DNA of 64,000 bases from Amycolatopsis suaedae (GTDB lineage: Bacteria; Actinomycetota; Actinomycetes; Mycobacteriales; Pseudonocardiaceae), in the NCBI RefSeq assembly GCF_004214935.1, contig NZ_SFCC01000008.1, forward strand, positions 124,001-188,000. Direction: 5' to 3'. Made by a program: the position numbers and the translations under genes. Under the pieces are notes generated by a model. The model saw only the letters and a list, made by a program, of their open reading frames with translations. It searched no databases and had not been told where the DNA came from. How positions within the stretch are numbered: the stretch's first letter is position 1; each line of letters begins with the position of its first letter. This document shows, piece after piece, positions 53,074 through 61,502 of this stretch.

Positions 53074-54142
53074 TCGAGAACCGCACCGATCCGTCGGGCA
53101 GCAGCATGTCGGGCCACACCCTGGCGCCGTCGAGCAGCTCGCAGGCCGCGCCGACGGCGGCGTGGTCGCCCAGCACCACGCCACGCAGCACGGTTCCGGC
53201 ACCGACGCTGGCGCCCGCGCCCAGCACGCTGTTCTCCACCACGGCGTCCGGCCCGACCACCGCGCCGTCGAACAGCACCGAACCGGTCACCCGCGCACCC
53301 GCACCGACCATCGCGCCCCTGCCGACGGTGCTGCCACCGTCCACAACGGCGTCGGCGGCGACGTCCGCGCCGTCCAGCAGCAGCGCGTCACCGGTCGCGC
53401 CGGGCAGCGCGGCGGTGGGCGCGAGCCCGCGCACCAGGTCGGCGCTGCCACGCACGAACGCCTCCGGCGTGCCGACGTCGAGCCAGTACGAGTCGTCGAC
53501 GAACCCGTGCACGTGGGCCCCGGCCGCGAGCAGGCCGGGGAACGTCTCGCGCTCCACCGACACCCGCCGCCCGGCCGGGATCCGCTCGATCACCTGCCGC
53601 CGGAACACGTAGCAGCCCGCGTTGATCTGGTCGGTCGGCGGATCCGGCGTCTTCTCCAGGAACGCCGTGACCCTGCCGGCGGCGTCGGTGGGCACCGAGC
53701 CGAACCGGCTGGGGTCCGCGACCCGCTGCAGGTGCAGGGTGACGTCGGCGCCGGCGTCGCGATGGGTGCTCAGCAGCGCCCCGAGATCGGCGCCGGACAG
53801 AATGTCGCCGTTGAAGATCACGGCGTCGTCGGCCCGCAGCCGGTCGAACACGTTGCGGATGGCGCCGCCGGTGTCCAGCGGCTCGGCCTCGACCACGTAG
53901 TCGATCTCCAGCCCGAGCGCGGCGCCGTCGCCGAAGTGCTCCTCGAACACCTCCGCCCGGTACGACGTACCCAGCACGACGTGCGTGATCCCGGCGGCAC
54001 GGATGCGGGACAGCAGGTGCGCCAGGAACGGCACACCGGCCGTCGGCAGCATCGGCTTCGGCGCGGACAGGGTCAGCGGGCGCAGCCGCGTGCCCTTCCC
54101 GCCGACGAGGACGACCGCGTCAACTCCCGGTCCGGAGGACAT
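53063..54142 (-). CDS. NDP-sugar pyrophosphorylase (mannose-1-P guanylyltransferase-like)
   Basis: The 359-residue protein has the nucleotidyltransferase motif VLVGGKGTRLRPLTLSAPKPML, a second GGAIRNVFDRL part and a C-terminal left-handed beta-helix (AADAVVDGGSTVGRGAMVGAGARV), as in GDP-mannose or dTDP-glucose pyrophosphorylases. In mycobacteria the gene before wbbL in this position encodes a mannose-1-phosphate guanylyltransferase. The exact nucleotide is inferred. Start ATG at 54142. Confidence 0.85.
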   Translation of the reverse strand: MSSGPGVDAVVLVGGKGTRLRPLTLSAPKPMLPTAGVPFLAHLLSRIRAAGITHVVLGTSYRAEVFEEHFGDGAALGLEIDYVVEAEPLDTGGAIRNVFDRLRADDAVIFNGDILSGADLGALLSTHRDAGADVTLHLQRVADPSRFGSVPTDAAGRVTAFLEKTPDPPTDQINAGCYVFRRQVIERIPAGRRVSVERETFPGLLAAGAHVHGFVDDSYWLDVGTPEAFVRGSADLVRGLAPTAALPGATGDALLLDGADVAADAVVDGGSTVGRGAMVGAGARVTGSVLFDGAVVGPDAVVENSVLGAGASVGAGTVLRGVVLGDHAAVGAACELLDGARVWPDMLLPDGSVRFSSDV

Positions 54143-54292
54143 GCGTGGGGAGCTCCTTTTCTTCCCGGCGCCCCTGCCGAGCGACAAACCGGCGGAAACG
54201 CTGACGGATACCGGCGCGAGGCCCTACCCTAGAGAAGTATCGAGCGGCCCCGGTCGGAGAGGGCCTCGAGGCCGAGTCGGGAGGCCAAGGGG

Positions 54293-54661
54293 ATGGACCC
54301 CCGCGAACGTGCTGACGCCCTACTCTCCCGCGCCAGGGCGCGCGGCAAATTCGTCGTGACACCGGACAACGCGACCTCCCCCATGGACGCCGCGAACACC
54401 CAGCAGATCCCGCGGTCGGTCGTGTCGGAGATCGACCAGGGTGCGGATCCGGACACCACCACCAAGCTGTCGGCGGCCACCATCGAGGCCAACGACAACT
54501 TCCTCACGCACTCGGCGCAGACCACGCGGCTCGGCGGCGCGCCCGCGCCCCGCGGGCAGCAGCCCGAGCAGGTGGAGGAGGAGGTCGGCGGGCTGATCCC
54601 CACCACGAAGACCACGCCCACCCAGCGGTCGAACCTCTCCCGCCGCCTCGACGGGATCTGA
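54293..54661 (+). CDS. Hypothetical protein, 122 aa
   Basis: A hydrophilic protein without helices of membrane type: MDPRERADALLSRARARGKF, then VVTPDNATSPMDAANTQQIP and an acidic Gln/Glu-rich run near 90 and Thr-rich end. It resembles small conserved Pseudonocardiaceae proteins next to wbbL. No function known. It is flanked by divergent and convergent minus-strand genes. Confidence 0.6.
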   Translation: MDPRERADALLSRARARGKFVVTPDNATSPMDAANTQQIPRSVVSEIDQGADPDTTTKLSAATIEANDNFLTHSAQTTRLGGAPAPRGQQPEQVEEEVGGLIPTTKTTPTQRSNLSRRLDGI

Positions 54662-54673
54662 CGAGTACCCCGG

Positions 54674-55546
54674 CTAGCCCCGGCGGGCGGCGATGCGCAG
54701 GCGCAGCTCCAGGCCGAGCTTGATCACGCCCAGCACCGGCAGCCACAGCAGCCCGCGGTGGCGGTCGGCCAGGTAGCGGTAGGCGCTGTCGTGGTGCACC
54801 TTCAGCATCCTCGCCGACACCAGCTTCGTGGCCTGCCCGCCGATGTGCATGACGGCGGCCGAGGGCGCGTAGACGTTCTGCCAGCCCGCCTTCGCCAGCC
54901 GGTCACCGAGGTCGACGTCCTCGAAGTACATGAAGTAGCGGGTGTCGAAACCGCCGACGGAGTCGAACGCCTCCCGCCGCAGCAGCTGGCACGACCCGGA
55001 CAGCCAGCCCGCCGTGCGCTCGGTGGGCTCGGCACTGGACTGCCGGTAGGCCCGGGTCCACGGATTGCCCTTCCAGACCTTGCCCAGCAGGCCGTGTCCG
55101 ATGCCGCGGCCGATGGACGGCAGCAACCGTGCGGAGGGGTAGACCGAGCCGTCCGGCTCGCGGATCAGCGGCCCGAACGCGGCGCCGCGCGGCCAGCGGC
55201 CGGCGACCTCCAGCAGGGCGTCCAGCGAGCCCGGCTCCCACTCCAGGTCCGGGTTGACGACGACCACCCAGCCGACGCTGTCCGGCAGCTCCGCAACGGC
55301 CCGGTTGGCCGCGGTGCCGTAGCCGAGGTTCTCCCCCAGCCGCAGCAGTGTGACGTTGTCCCGCTCGGCCGCGCGGTCCAGGACCGCGGCGGCCTCGCCG
55401 GTGGTGTCGTTGTCGGCCAGCACCACCCGCACCGGCCGCGTGGTGGCCTTGGCCAGCGTGTCCAGGAACGGTTCGAGCGTCTCACCGGGGAAGTAGGTCA
55501 CGACGACGACCGCGACCTCGTCGCCGTAGCTCATGGGTTCCGTCAC
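54674..55546 (-). CDS. wbbL: Rhamnosyltransferase WbbL (GT2)
   Basis: The 290-residue protein is a GT2 enzyme with VAVVVVTYFPGETLEPFL, VLADNDTTGEAA, GWVVVVNPDLEWEPG (metal-binding DLE in the DxD position) and a late GGFDTRYFMYFEDVDL (ED motif). In mycobacteria WbbL adds L-rhamnose to decaprenyl-PP-GlcNAc in the linker of arabinogalactan. Location beside a mannose-1-P guanylyltransferase and near rmlD supports this. A GTG at 55546 or an ATG four codons in may start it. Confidence 0.88.
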   Translation of the reverse strand: MTEPMSYGDEVAVVVVTYFPGETLEPFLDTLAKATTRPVRVVLADNDTTGEAAAVLDRAAERDNVTLLRLGENLGYGTAANRAVAELPDSVGWVVVVNPDLEWEPGSLDALLEVAGRWPRGAAFGPLIREPDGSVYPSARLLPSIGRGIGHGLLGKVWKGNPWTRAYRQSSAEPTERTAGWLSGSCQLLRREAFDSVGGFDTRYFMYFEDVDLGDRLAKAGWQNVYAPSAAVMHIGGQATKLVSARMLKVHHDSAYRYLADRHRGLLWLPVLGVIKLGLELRLRIAARRG

Positions 55547-55560
55547 GGCGAGCCATTCTG

Positions 55561-56712
55561 TCAGCGACGGCGGCGGTGGTCGTGTGCGGCCCGGGCGTAC
55601 GCCTCGCGGTGCCGCTCGGCCGTGGTGGCCCAGGAGAACTCCTTGGCCCGCCGCTGCGCCGCCGCCGCCAGCGCGGCCCGCCGCGACGGGTCGCCGAGCA
55701 GTTCGACCAGCGCCGAGGCGACGTCACCGGCGCCGACCCCGCAGTACGCGACGGCGTCGCCACCGACCTCGGGCAGCGAAAGCCGCCGCGTGGTCAGCAC
55801 GCAGGCCCCGCAGGCCATGGCCTCCAGCACGGGCAGGCCGAACCCCTCGCCCAGGCTCGGGTAGGCGACCAGTTCCGCGCCACCGAGGAACCCGGCGAGC
55901 GTCTCGAACGGCAGGTACCCGGCCCGGATGACCCGCAGCCGGTGCGGCACGGCGTCCAGCGCCCGCTCGACCTGGGTGTCCCAGCCGGGCTGGCCGGCCA
56001 GTACCAGCGCGGGCGGCTCGGGCATGCGCGACACGGCACGGGCGAACCCGCGGATCAGCGCGGGCACGTTCTTGCGTGGCTCCAGCGCGCCGAGGAACGC
56101 GACGTACGGCGTCCGGCCCAGCCCGACCGCGTCGCGGGCGGCCTTGACCTCCGCCGGCGAGGGCGGGTGGAACCGCTCGGTGTCCACGCCGTGCTGGATG
56201 ATCTCCAGCGACGCCGGGTCCACCCTGGCGACCTTGCCCAGCTCGTCGGCCGTGGCCTGGCTGGGCACCACGCACAGCGACGCCCGGCGCAGCGCGGTGA
56301 TCGTCCAGGCGCGGAAGAACCGGGCCTTGACCGACGAGTGCAGCGTCGCGTCGGTGAAGAACGTGGCGTCGTGCAACGTCACCACCGACGCCGTGTTCAG
56401 CGCCAGCGGCATCGTGTAGTGCGGCGAGTGGACGACGTCGACACCCAGCCTGCGGGCGAGCCGGGGCAGCGACGTCTGCTCCCAGGTCAGCCGCGCGGTG
56501 CGGGTGGACGTGGCGGTCGGCGTCGGCAGCACCCGCGAGCGCGGGGCGAGTTCGGCGTACAGGCGGGCGTCGCGGGGCTGGCACGCGACGGTGATCCGGG
56601 CACCGTCCTCGTCCAGCGCGGCCACCAGCGAGTCGACATACCGACCGACCCCACCCCGGTCCGCGGGCACGGCGGTAGCGTCGATGAGCACGCTCTGGTC
56701 GTCACCTGCCAC
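55561..56712 (-). CDS. GT4-type glycosyltransferase
   Basis: The 383-residue protein has the GT-B layout: GVGRYVDSLVAALDEDGARI, HSPHYTMPLALNTASVVTLHD, VAFLGALEPRKNVPALIRGF and the nucleotide-sugar motif SLGEGFGLPVLEAMACGACV (E-x7-E). The N-terminus begins at a GTG (56712). It lies 14 bases downstream of the next GT4 gene's region, in the same direction as wbbL. Donor and acceptor are unknown; a cell-wall or exopolysaccharide function is inferred from context. Confidence 0.85.
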   Translation of the reverse strand: MAGDDQSVLIDATAVPADRGGVGRYVDSLVAALDEDGARITVACQPRDARLYAELAPRSRVLPTPTATSTRTARLTWEQTSLPRLARRLGVDVVHSPHYTMPLALNTASVVTLHDATFFTDATLHSSVKARFFRAWTITALRRASLCVVPSQATADELGKVARVDPASLEIIQHGVDTERFHPPSPAEVKAARDAVGLGRTPYVAFLGALEPRKNVPALIRGFARAVSRMPEPPALVLAGQPGWDTQVERALDAVPHRLRVIRAGYLPFETLAGFLGGAELVAYPSLGEGFGLPVLEAMACGACVLTTRRLSLPEVGGDAVAYCGVGAGDVASALVELLGDPSRRAALAAAAQRRAKEFSWATTAERHREAYARAAHDHRRRR

Positions 56713-56762
56713 GCAAGCAGAGTACGACCGATCGGCCCAGCGGTGGCCGGGAACCGGGAAAA

Positions 56763-57827
56763 CTACCGTCCCGCATGCACCGACCAGACGACTTCCGCCG
56801 CACTCGACCAGGTGAAATCCGCCGCGCGTGACAAACCCGCCGCCCGCATCCGGCCGGCCAGCTCGGCCGAGCCCAGTACCTCGCGCAGCGCCGTGGCCAG
56901 CGCATCCGCGTCGCGGGCCGGCACGACCCGCCCGGCGCCTCCGGCCACCTCCACGAGGGCCGGTGCGTCCGAATGGACCACCGGCACACCCGCCGCCATC
57001 GCCTCCAGCACCGGCAGCCCGAAGCCCTCGGCGAGGCTGGGCGCGGCCAGCACGGCGGCCCCGCGCAGCACGGTGGCCAGCTCGGCGTCGGTGACCCGGC
57101 CGAGCACCCGCACGCCGGCAACGCCGTGCCGGGCGGCCAGCGCCAGCGGGTCCAGACCACCCCAGCCGGGCTGCCCGGCCAGCACCAGCGGGACGTCCAG
57201 CGACCCCATGGCCTCGATCAGCACGTCGATGCCCTTGCGTGGCTCGATCGTGCCGACGGCCAGCACGTAGCGCTCCGGCAGGTCCAGCTCCGCGCCCGGG
57301 GCCGGCAGCTCGGTGACCCCGTGCCCGGCCACCCGCACCGGCGCCGTGCGGCGCACCCGGGCGGCCAGGTCGTCGGCCACCGCCGCGGTGGGCACCACCA
57401 GGGCGTCGGCCCGCCGGGCGGCCCTGGCCACCATCGAGCGGTGCCAGGACACCCCGCGGGGGGTGAGCGTCTCGGGGTGGGTCCACGGGACGGTGTCGTG
57501 CACGGTGACGCTCAGCGTGCGGCCCCTCGGCGCCCGCGGCGGGGCCAGCGGGGTCGGCGCGTGCACGGCGTCGCCGCCGGGCCACAGCGGCAGTCCCAGC
57601 TGCCAGGCCGCGACGAGGGCGCGGGGTGGCAACGGTAGTACCCGTGGGGCGCCGAGGATCTCGGCCGGGCCGGTGTCGGCGTGCCGCGCGACGGCAGCGG
57701 TGACCGTCCAGCCCTCCGGCGCCGTCGCGGCCAGGGCGCGCAGCAGTTCGGCGGTGTAGCGGCCGGTGCCGCCGGGGACGGGTGCGAGCAGTTGCTCGGC
57801 GAGGACGACCAGCTCGGGCACGGCCAC
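56763..57827 (-). CDS. GT4-type glycosyltransferase
   Basis: The 354-residue GT-B protein has GGTGRYTAELLRALAATAPEG, VHAPTPLAPPRAPRG, YVLAVGTIEPRKGIDVLIEA and SLAEGFGLPVLEAMAAGVPV. It is a paralogue of the enzyme at 55561. GTG start. It is divergent from the GT2 gene at 57926, with a palindromic repeat in between. Substrate unknown. Confidence 0.85.
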   Translation of the reverse strand: MAVPELVVLAEQLLAPVPGGTGRYTAELLRALAATAPEGWTVTAAVARHADTGPAEILGAPRVLPLPPRALVAAWQLGLPLWPGGDAVHAPTPLAPPRAPRGRTLSVTVHDTVPWTHPETLTPRGVSWHRSMVARAARRADALVVPTAAVADDLAARVRRTAPVRVAGHGVTELPAPGAELDLPERYVLAVGTIEPRKGIDVLIEAMGSLDVPLVLAGQPGWGGLDPLALAARHGVAGVRVLGRVTDAELATVLRGAAVLAAPSLAEGFGLPVLEAMAAGVPVVHSDAPALVEVAGGAGRVVPARDADALATALREVLGSAELAGRMRAAGLSRAADFTWSSAAEVVWSVHAGR

Positions 57828-57860
57828 TATTGTGCTCGCCGTGACTCAGAGCCTGCTGGC

Positions 57861-57999
57861 GAACCTCGCTGATCGCGGTATTCGCGCCCAGATGGCTCCT
57901 GGCTGCGTTGTCGCAAGGTCCGAATATGACCCGATATGAGGACCCTGCTCCGCCTTGCCAGGAGCCATCTGGATCACGAATCCCATCGATCGGAGGTCC
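57861..57999. repeat. About 138-bp palindrome overlapping the GT2 gene start
   Basis: CCAGATGGCTCCTGGC (57888-57903) and its exact complement (57957-57972) are the core arms. Outside them, GAACCTC...ATTCG (57861 on) and CGAAT...GAGGTCC (to 57999) continue the pairing. Inside, GGTCC/GGACC and ATAT words keep it. The putative start codon and the first 25 or so codons of the GT2 gene are inside this element. No transposase. It may be a MITE or a regulatory hairpin. Confidence 0.55.
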
Positions 58000-58930
58000 A
58001 CCAGCAGGCTCAGCGCCGAGGGCCACGGTCGTCGTCGTGACCTGGCGGGGCGCCGGGCACGTCGAACGGTGCCTCGACGCGCTCGCCGCTCAGGACCGTC
58101 CACATCGGACACTGGTGGTGGACAACGCCTCCGACGACGGCACGGCGGGCCTGCTGGCCGCCCACCCCTCGAAGCCGCGGGTACTGCGGCTGCCGCGCAA
58201 CGCCGGTTACGCGGGCGGGATCGCGGCGGCGCTGGCCCGGATCGACACCCCGCTGATGGCCTGGCTCAACGACGACGCCGCACCCGGGCCGGGCTGGCTG
58301 GCCACGCTGGAGGACGCGCTGGACGCCCGCCCGGACGCGGCCGCGGTGACCTCCCGCCTGCTGCGTGGCACCGCCGTCCAGTCACTGGGGGTGCGGCTCA
58401 CCGCCGACGGCCACGGCGCCGACCGGACCGAGCCCGCGCCCGAGACGTTCGGCTTCTGCGGCGGCGCGGTCCTGCTGCGCACGGCCGCACTGCGGGCCGT
58501 CGGCGGCGTTCCGGCGGACTTCTTCTGCTACTACGAGGACACCGACACCGCCTGGCGGCTGCGGCTGGCCGGGCTGGACGTGCTGCCCGCACCCGGGGGG
58601 TCCGACGTGGCGCACCTGCACGGCGCCTCGACCCGGCCGGGGTCGCCGCTGTTCCACCGGTGGAACGAACGCAACCGGCTGCTGATGCTGCTGCGCTGCG
58701 CGCCCGCCGCCGTCGCGGTGCGGGAGCTGGCCCGGTTCGCCGCGCTGACGGCGGTGCTGCCGCTGCGCCGGGACGTGCCCGGCGCGGCGAACTTCCGGCT
58801 CGGCCTGCGGGCCCGCGTACTGGCCGAGGTGGCGCTGCGGCTGCCGGCGACCCTGCGGGCCCGGCGGGCGATCGGGGGCCGCGCGATCCTGCGCCGAGGC
58901 GAGGTCTGGCGCAGGTGGGCGGGCGGTTAG
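57926..58930 (+). CDS. GT2 family glycosyltransferase, N-terminus from palindrome
   Basis: The 334-residue protein (ATG at 57926) has RATVVVVTWRGAGHVERCLD, TLVVDNASDDGTAG, LMAWLNDDAAPGPGW and FFCYYEDTDTAWRL, that is, a GT2 catalytic core with a DDA/DxD-type metal site and the ED motif. It is of the rhamnosyltransferase-like type. The first ~30 residues (TRYEDPAPPCQEP) come from the palindrome and have no counterpart in the fold. A TTG at 57908 is an alternative start. No ribosome site is convincing. Confidence 0.75.
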   Translation: MTRYEDPAPPCQEPSGSRIPSIGGPPAGSAPRATVVVVTWRGAGHVERCLDALAAQDRPHRTLVVDNASDDGTAGLLAAHPSKPRVLRLPRNAGYAGGIAAALARIDTPLMAWLNDDAAPGPGWLATLEDALDARPDAAAVTSRLLRGTAVQSLGVRLTADGHGADRTEPAPETFGFCGGAVLLRTAALRAVGGVPADFFCYYEDTDTAWRLRLAGLDVLPAPGGSDVAHLHGASTRPGSPLFHRWNERNRLLMLLRCAPAAVAVRELARFAALTAVLPLRRDVPGAANFRLGLRARVLAEVALRLPATLRARRAIGGRAILRRGEVWRRWAGG

Positions 58931-58967
58931 TCTTTTACTGGGGACCACGAGCCGAGGGAGTCGGGCA

Positions 58968-61502
58968 TTGACCCAGGTGAACACCGTGAACGAGGGGGAC
59001 CAGGCACTGCCCCTGGTGTCGGTGATCGTGGTGAACTTCCGCGGCGCCGACGACACGATCACCTGCCTGCGTGCCCTGGCCGAGGAGCTGGACTACCCGA
59101 AGGTCGAGCTGATCTGCGTCGAGAACGGCTCCGGGATCGCCGGTGAGGCCGAGCGCATCCGCGCCGCCGTCCCGTCGGTGACCGTGCTCGAGTCGCCGGA
59201 CAACCTGGGCTTCGCGGGCGGCTGCAACCTCGGCGCCCGCCACGCCACCGGCACCGTGCTGGCCTTCCTCAACAACGACGCCAGGCCGCACCCCGGCTGG
59301 GTCCGGGCCGCGGTCGCCGAGCTGCGTGCCGATCCGACGGTCGGGGCCGTCGCCAGCAAGGTGCTGGACTGGGACGGCACCGGCACCGACTTCGTCGACG
59401 CGGGGCTGACCTGGTTCGGCATGGGCTACAAGCGTCACGCGGGCAGCCCGCTCGCCGACGTCCCCGCCGCCGAGCACGAGGCGGCGAAGGACGTGTTGTT
59501 CGGCACCGGCTCGGCGATGTTCATCCGAGCCGGGCTGTTCGCCGAGCTGGGCGGGTTCGACGAGCGGTTCTTCATGTTCTACGAGGACGTCGACCTGGGC
59601 TGGCGGCTCAACCTGCGGGGCTGGCGCTTCCGTTACGTGCCCGCCTCGCTCACCTACCACCGCCATCACGCCACGATGTCCACAGTGGACACCGAGGCGA
59701 CCGGCCGGGAAACCTTCCTGCTGGAGCGCAACGCACTCGCGGCGCTGTACAAGAACCTCTCCGACGCCACGCTGGCCAGGGTCCTGCCAGCAGCGCTCGC
59801 GCTGGCCGTCCGGCGGTCCACCGCGCGCGGCGAGATCGACGCCACCCAGCTCGACCTCGGCAAGGGCGTCGCGCCGGTGGAGACCGGCCCGGTGCCGGTG
59901 CCCCGCACGGCACTGGCCGGGGTACTGGCCATCGACCAGTTCGTCGAGCTGCTGCCCTCGCTCGCCGAGTCCCGCGCCGCCGAGCAGGCCGCCCGGGTAC
60001 GCACCGACGCCGACCTGATCCCGTTGCTGCGCAAGGCTTTGGAGCCCGCCTACCCACTCCCCCGGTACCTGGCTGCCCACGACATCCTGGTCGAAGCGTT
60101 CGGTATCGAGGAGGTGTTCGGGCAGCGCCGCAAGATCCTGGTGCTGACCGGCGACGCCATCACCGAGCGCATGGCCGGGCCCGCCATCCGGGCGTGGAAC
60201 ATGGCGGCGACGCTGTCCGGCGAGCACGAGGTCCGCCTGGTCACCGTCAACCCGGTCGCCGACCCGCCGCCCGCGCCGTTCTCGGTCAGCGCTGCCCGCC
60301 GGCGGGACTTGACCGAGCCGGTGGCGTGGGCCGACATCGTGATCCTGCAGGGGCACGTCCTGGAGATGGCGCCCGAACTGAAGGCCCGCGACTCGGCCAA
60401 GATCGTGGTCTGCGACCTCTACGACCCGATGCACCTGGAGCTGCTGGAACAGGGCAAGGGCGTACCGGACGACCGCCGCGCCGCCGACCTCGAGGGCGTC
60501 ACGAAGGTGCTGGTCAACCAGGTCGAGCGGGGCGACTTCTTCCTGTGTGCCTCCGAGCGGCAGCGGCTGTTCTGGCTCGGCCACCTCACCGCGCTGGGCA
60601 GGCTCACCCCGCAGCTCTACGACGCCGACCCGACCACCCAGTCGCTGCTGGCGGTCGTCCCGTTCGGGCTGGGCGCCGAACCGCCCCGGCGCACCGGTCC
60701 CGGCCTGCGGGCGAACGTGGCAGGCATCGCGCAGACCGACCACGTGATCATCTGGGCGGGCGGGGTGTACAGCTGGTTCGACCCGCTGACCCTGGTCCGC
60801 GCCGTCGACCTGCTGCGGGAGCGCCGCGGCGACGTCCGGCTGGTGTTCCTCGGGATGAAGCACCCCAACCCCGAGGTGACCGAGATGGACATCGGCGCCC
60901 GCACCATCCGGCTGGCCGACTCGCTCGGGCTGACCGGCAAGCACGTGTTCTTCAACGAGCAGTGGGTGCCCTACGGCGAGCGGCAGAACTGGCTGCTCGA
61001 CGCCGACTGCGGGGTCACCACCCACTACGAGCACGTGGAGACCACGTTCGCGTTCCGCACCCGGGTGCTGGACTACCTGTGGGCCGGCCTGCCGATCGTC
61101 ACCACCGACGGCGACTCGTTCGCCGACCTGGTGCGCTCCGAACGGCTCGGCGTGGTGGTGCCCGCCGAGGACGCGACGGCGCTGGCCGACGCGCTGGAGC
61201 GCGCGCTCTACGACGAGGAGTTCGCCGCGGGCTGCCGCGAGCGCATCGCGGCGGTGGCACAGCGGTTCGCCTGGCCGAACGCGCTGGCGCCGCTGGTGGA
61301 GTTCTGCCGCAACCCGCGCCCGGCGGCCGACCGGCTGCCCGGGGCGGAACCGCTGGCCCCGTCCGCGCCGCTGCGGGGCACCGAGCTGGTCCGCCGGGAT
61401 CTGGCGCTGGTCCGCGAGTACCTCGCCGACGGCGGGCCGAAGGAGCTGGCGCGGCGGGTCGGCGGCCGGGTGCTGAAGGTCGCGCGGCGGCGCCGTGGCT
61501 AG
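58968..61502 (+). CDS. GT2-GT4 fusion glycosyltransferase
   Basis: The 844-residue protein joins two glycosyltransferases. Residues about 15-260 are a GT2 (LVSVIVVNFRGADDTITCLR, LAFLNNDARPHPGW, FFMFYEDVDLGWRL). Residues about 385-760 are a GT-B/GT4-like enzyme (ILVLTGDAITERMAGPAIRA, IIWAGGVYSWFDPLTLVRAV, THYEHVETTFAFRTRVLDYL). It would make two successive sugar additions on one polypeptide. TTG start at 58968 after GAGGGAG; GTGs within the next ten codons are alternatives. Its end overlaps the next GT4 gene. Confidence 0.85.
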   Translation: MTQVNTVNEGDQALPLVSVIVVNFRGADDTITCLRALAEELDYPKVELICVENGSGIAGEAERIRAAVPSVTVLESPDNLGFAGGCNLGARHATGTVLAFLNNDARPHPGWVRAAVAELRADPTVGAVASKVLDWDGTGTDFVDAGLTWFGMGYKRHAGSPLADVPAAEHEAAKDVLFGTGSAMFIRAGLFAELGGFDERFFMFYEDVDLGWRLNLRGWRFRYVPASLTYHRHHATMSTVDTEATGRETFLLERNALAALYKNLSDATLARVLPAALALAVRRSTARGEIDATQLDLGKGVAPVETGPVPVPRTALAGVLAIDQFVELLPSLAESRAAEQAARVRTDADLIPLLRKALEPAYPLPRYLAAHDILVEAFGIEEVFGQRRKILVLTGDAITERMAGPAIRAWNMAATLSGEHEVRLVTVNPVADPPPAPFSVSAARRRDLTEPVAWADIVILQGHVLEMAPELKARDSAKIVVCDLYDPMHLELLEQGKGVPDDRRAADLEGVTKVLVNQVERGDFFLCASERQRLFWLGHLTALGRLTPQLYDADPTTQSLLAVVPFGLGAEPPRRTGPGLRANVAGIAQTDHVIIWAGGVYSWFDPLTLVRAVDLLRERRGDVRLVFLGMKHPNPEVTEMDIGARTIRLADSLGLTGKHVFFNEQWVPYGERQNWLLDADCGVTTHYEHVETTFAFRTRVLDYLWAGLPIVTTDGDSFADLVRSERLGVVVPAEDATALADALERALYDEEFAAGCRERIAAVAQRFAWPNALAPLVEFCRNPRPAADRLPGAEPLAPSAPLRGTELVRRDLALVREYLADGGPKELARRVGGRVLKVARRRRG

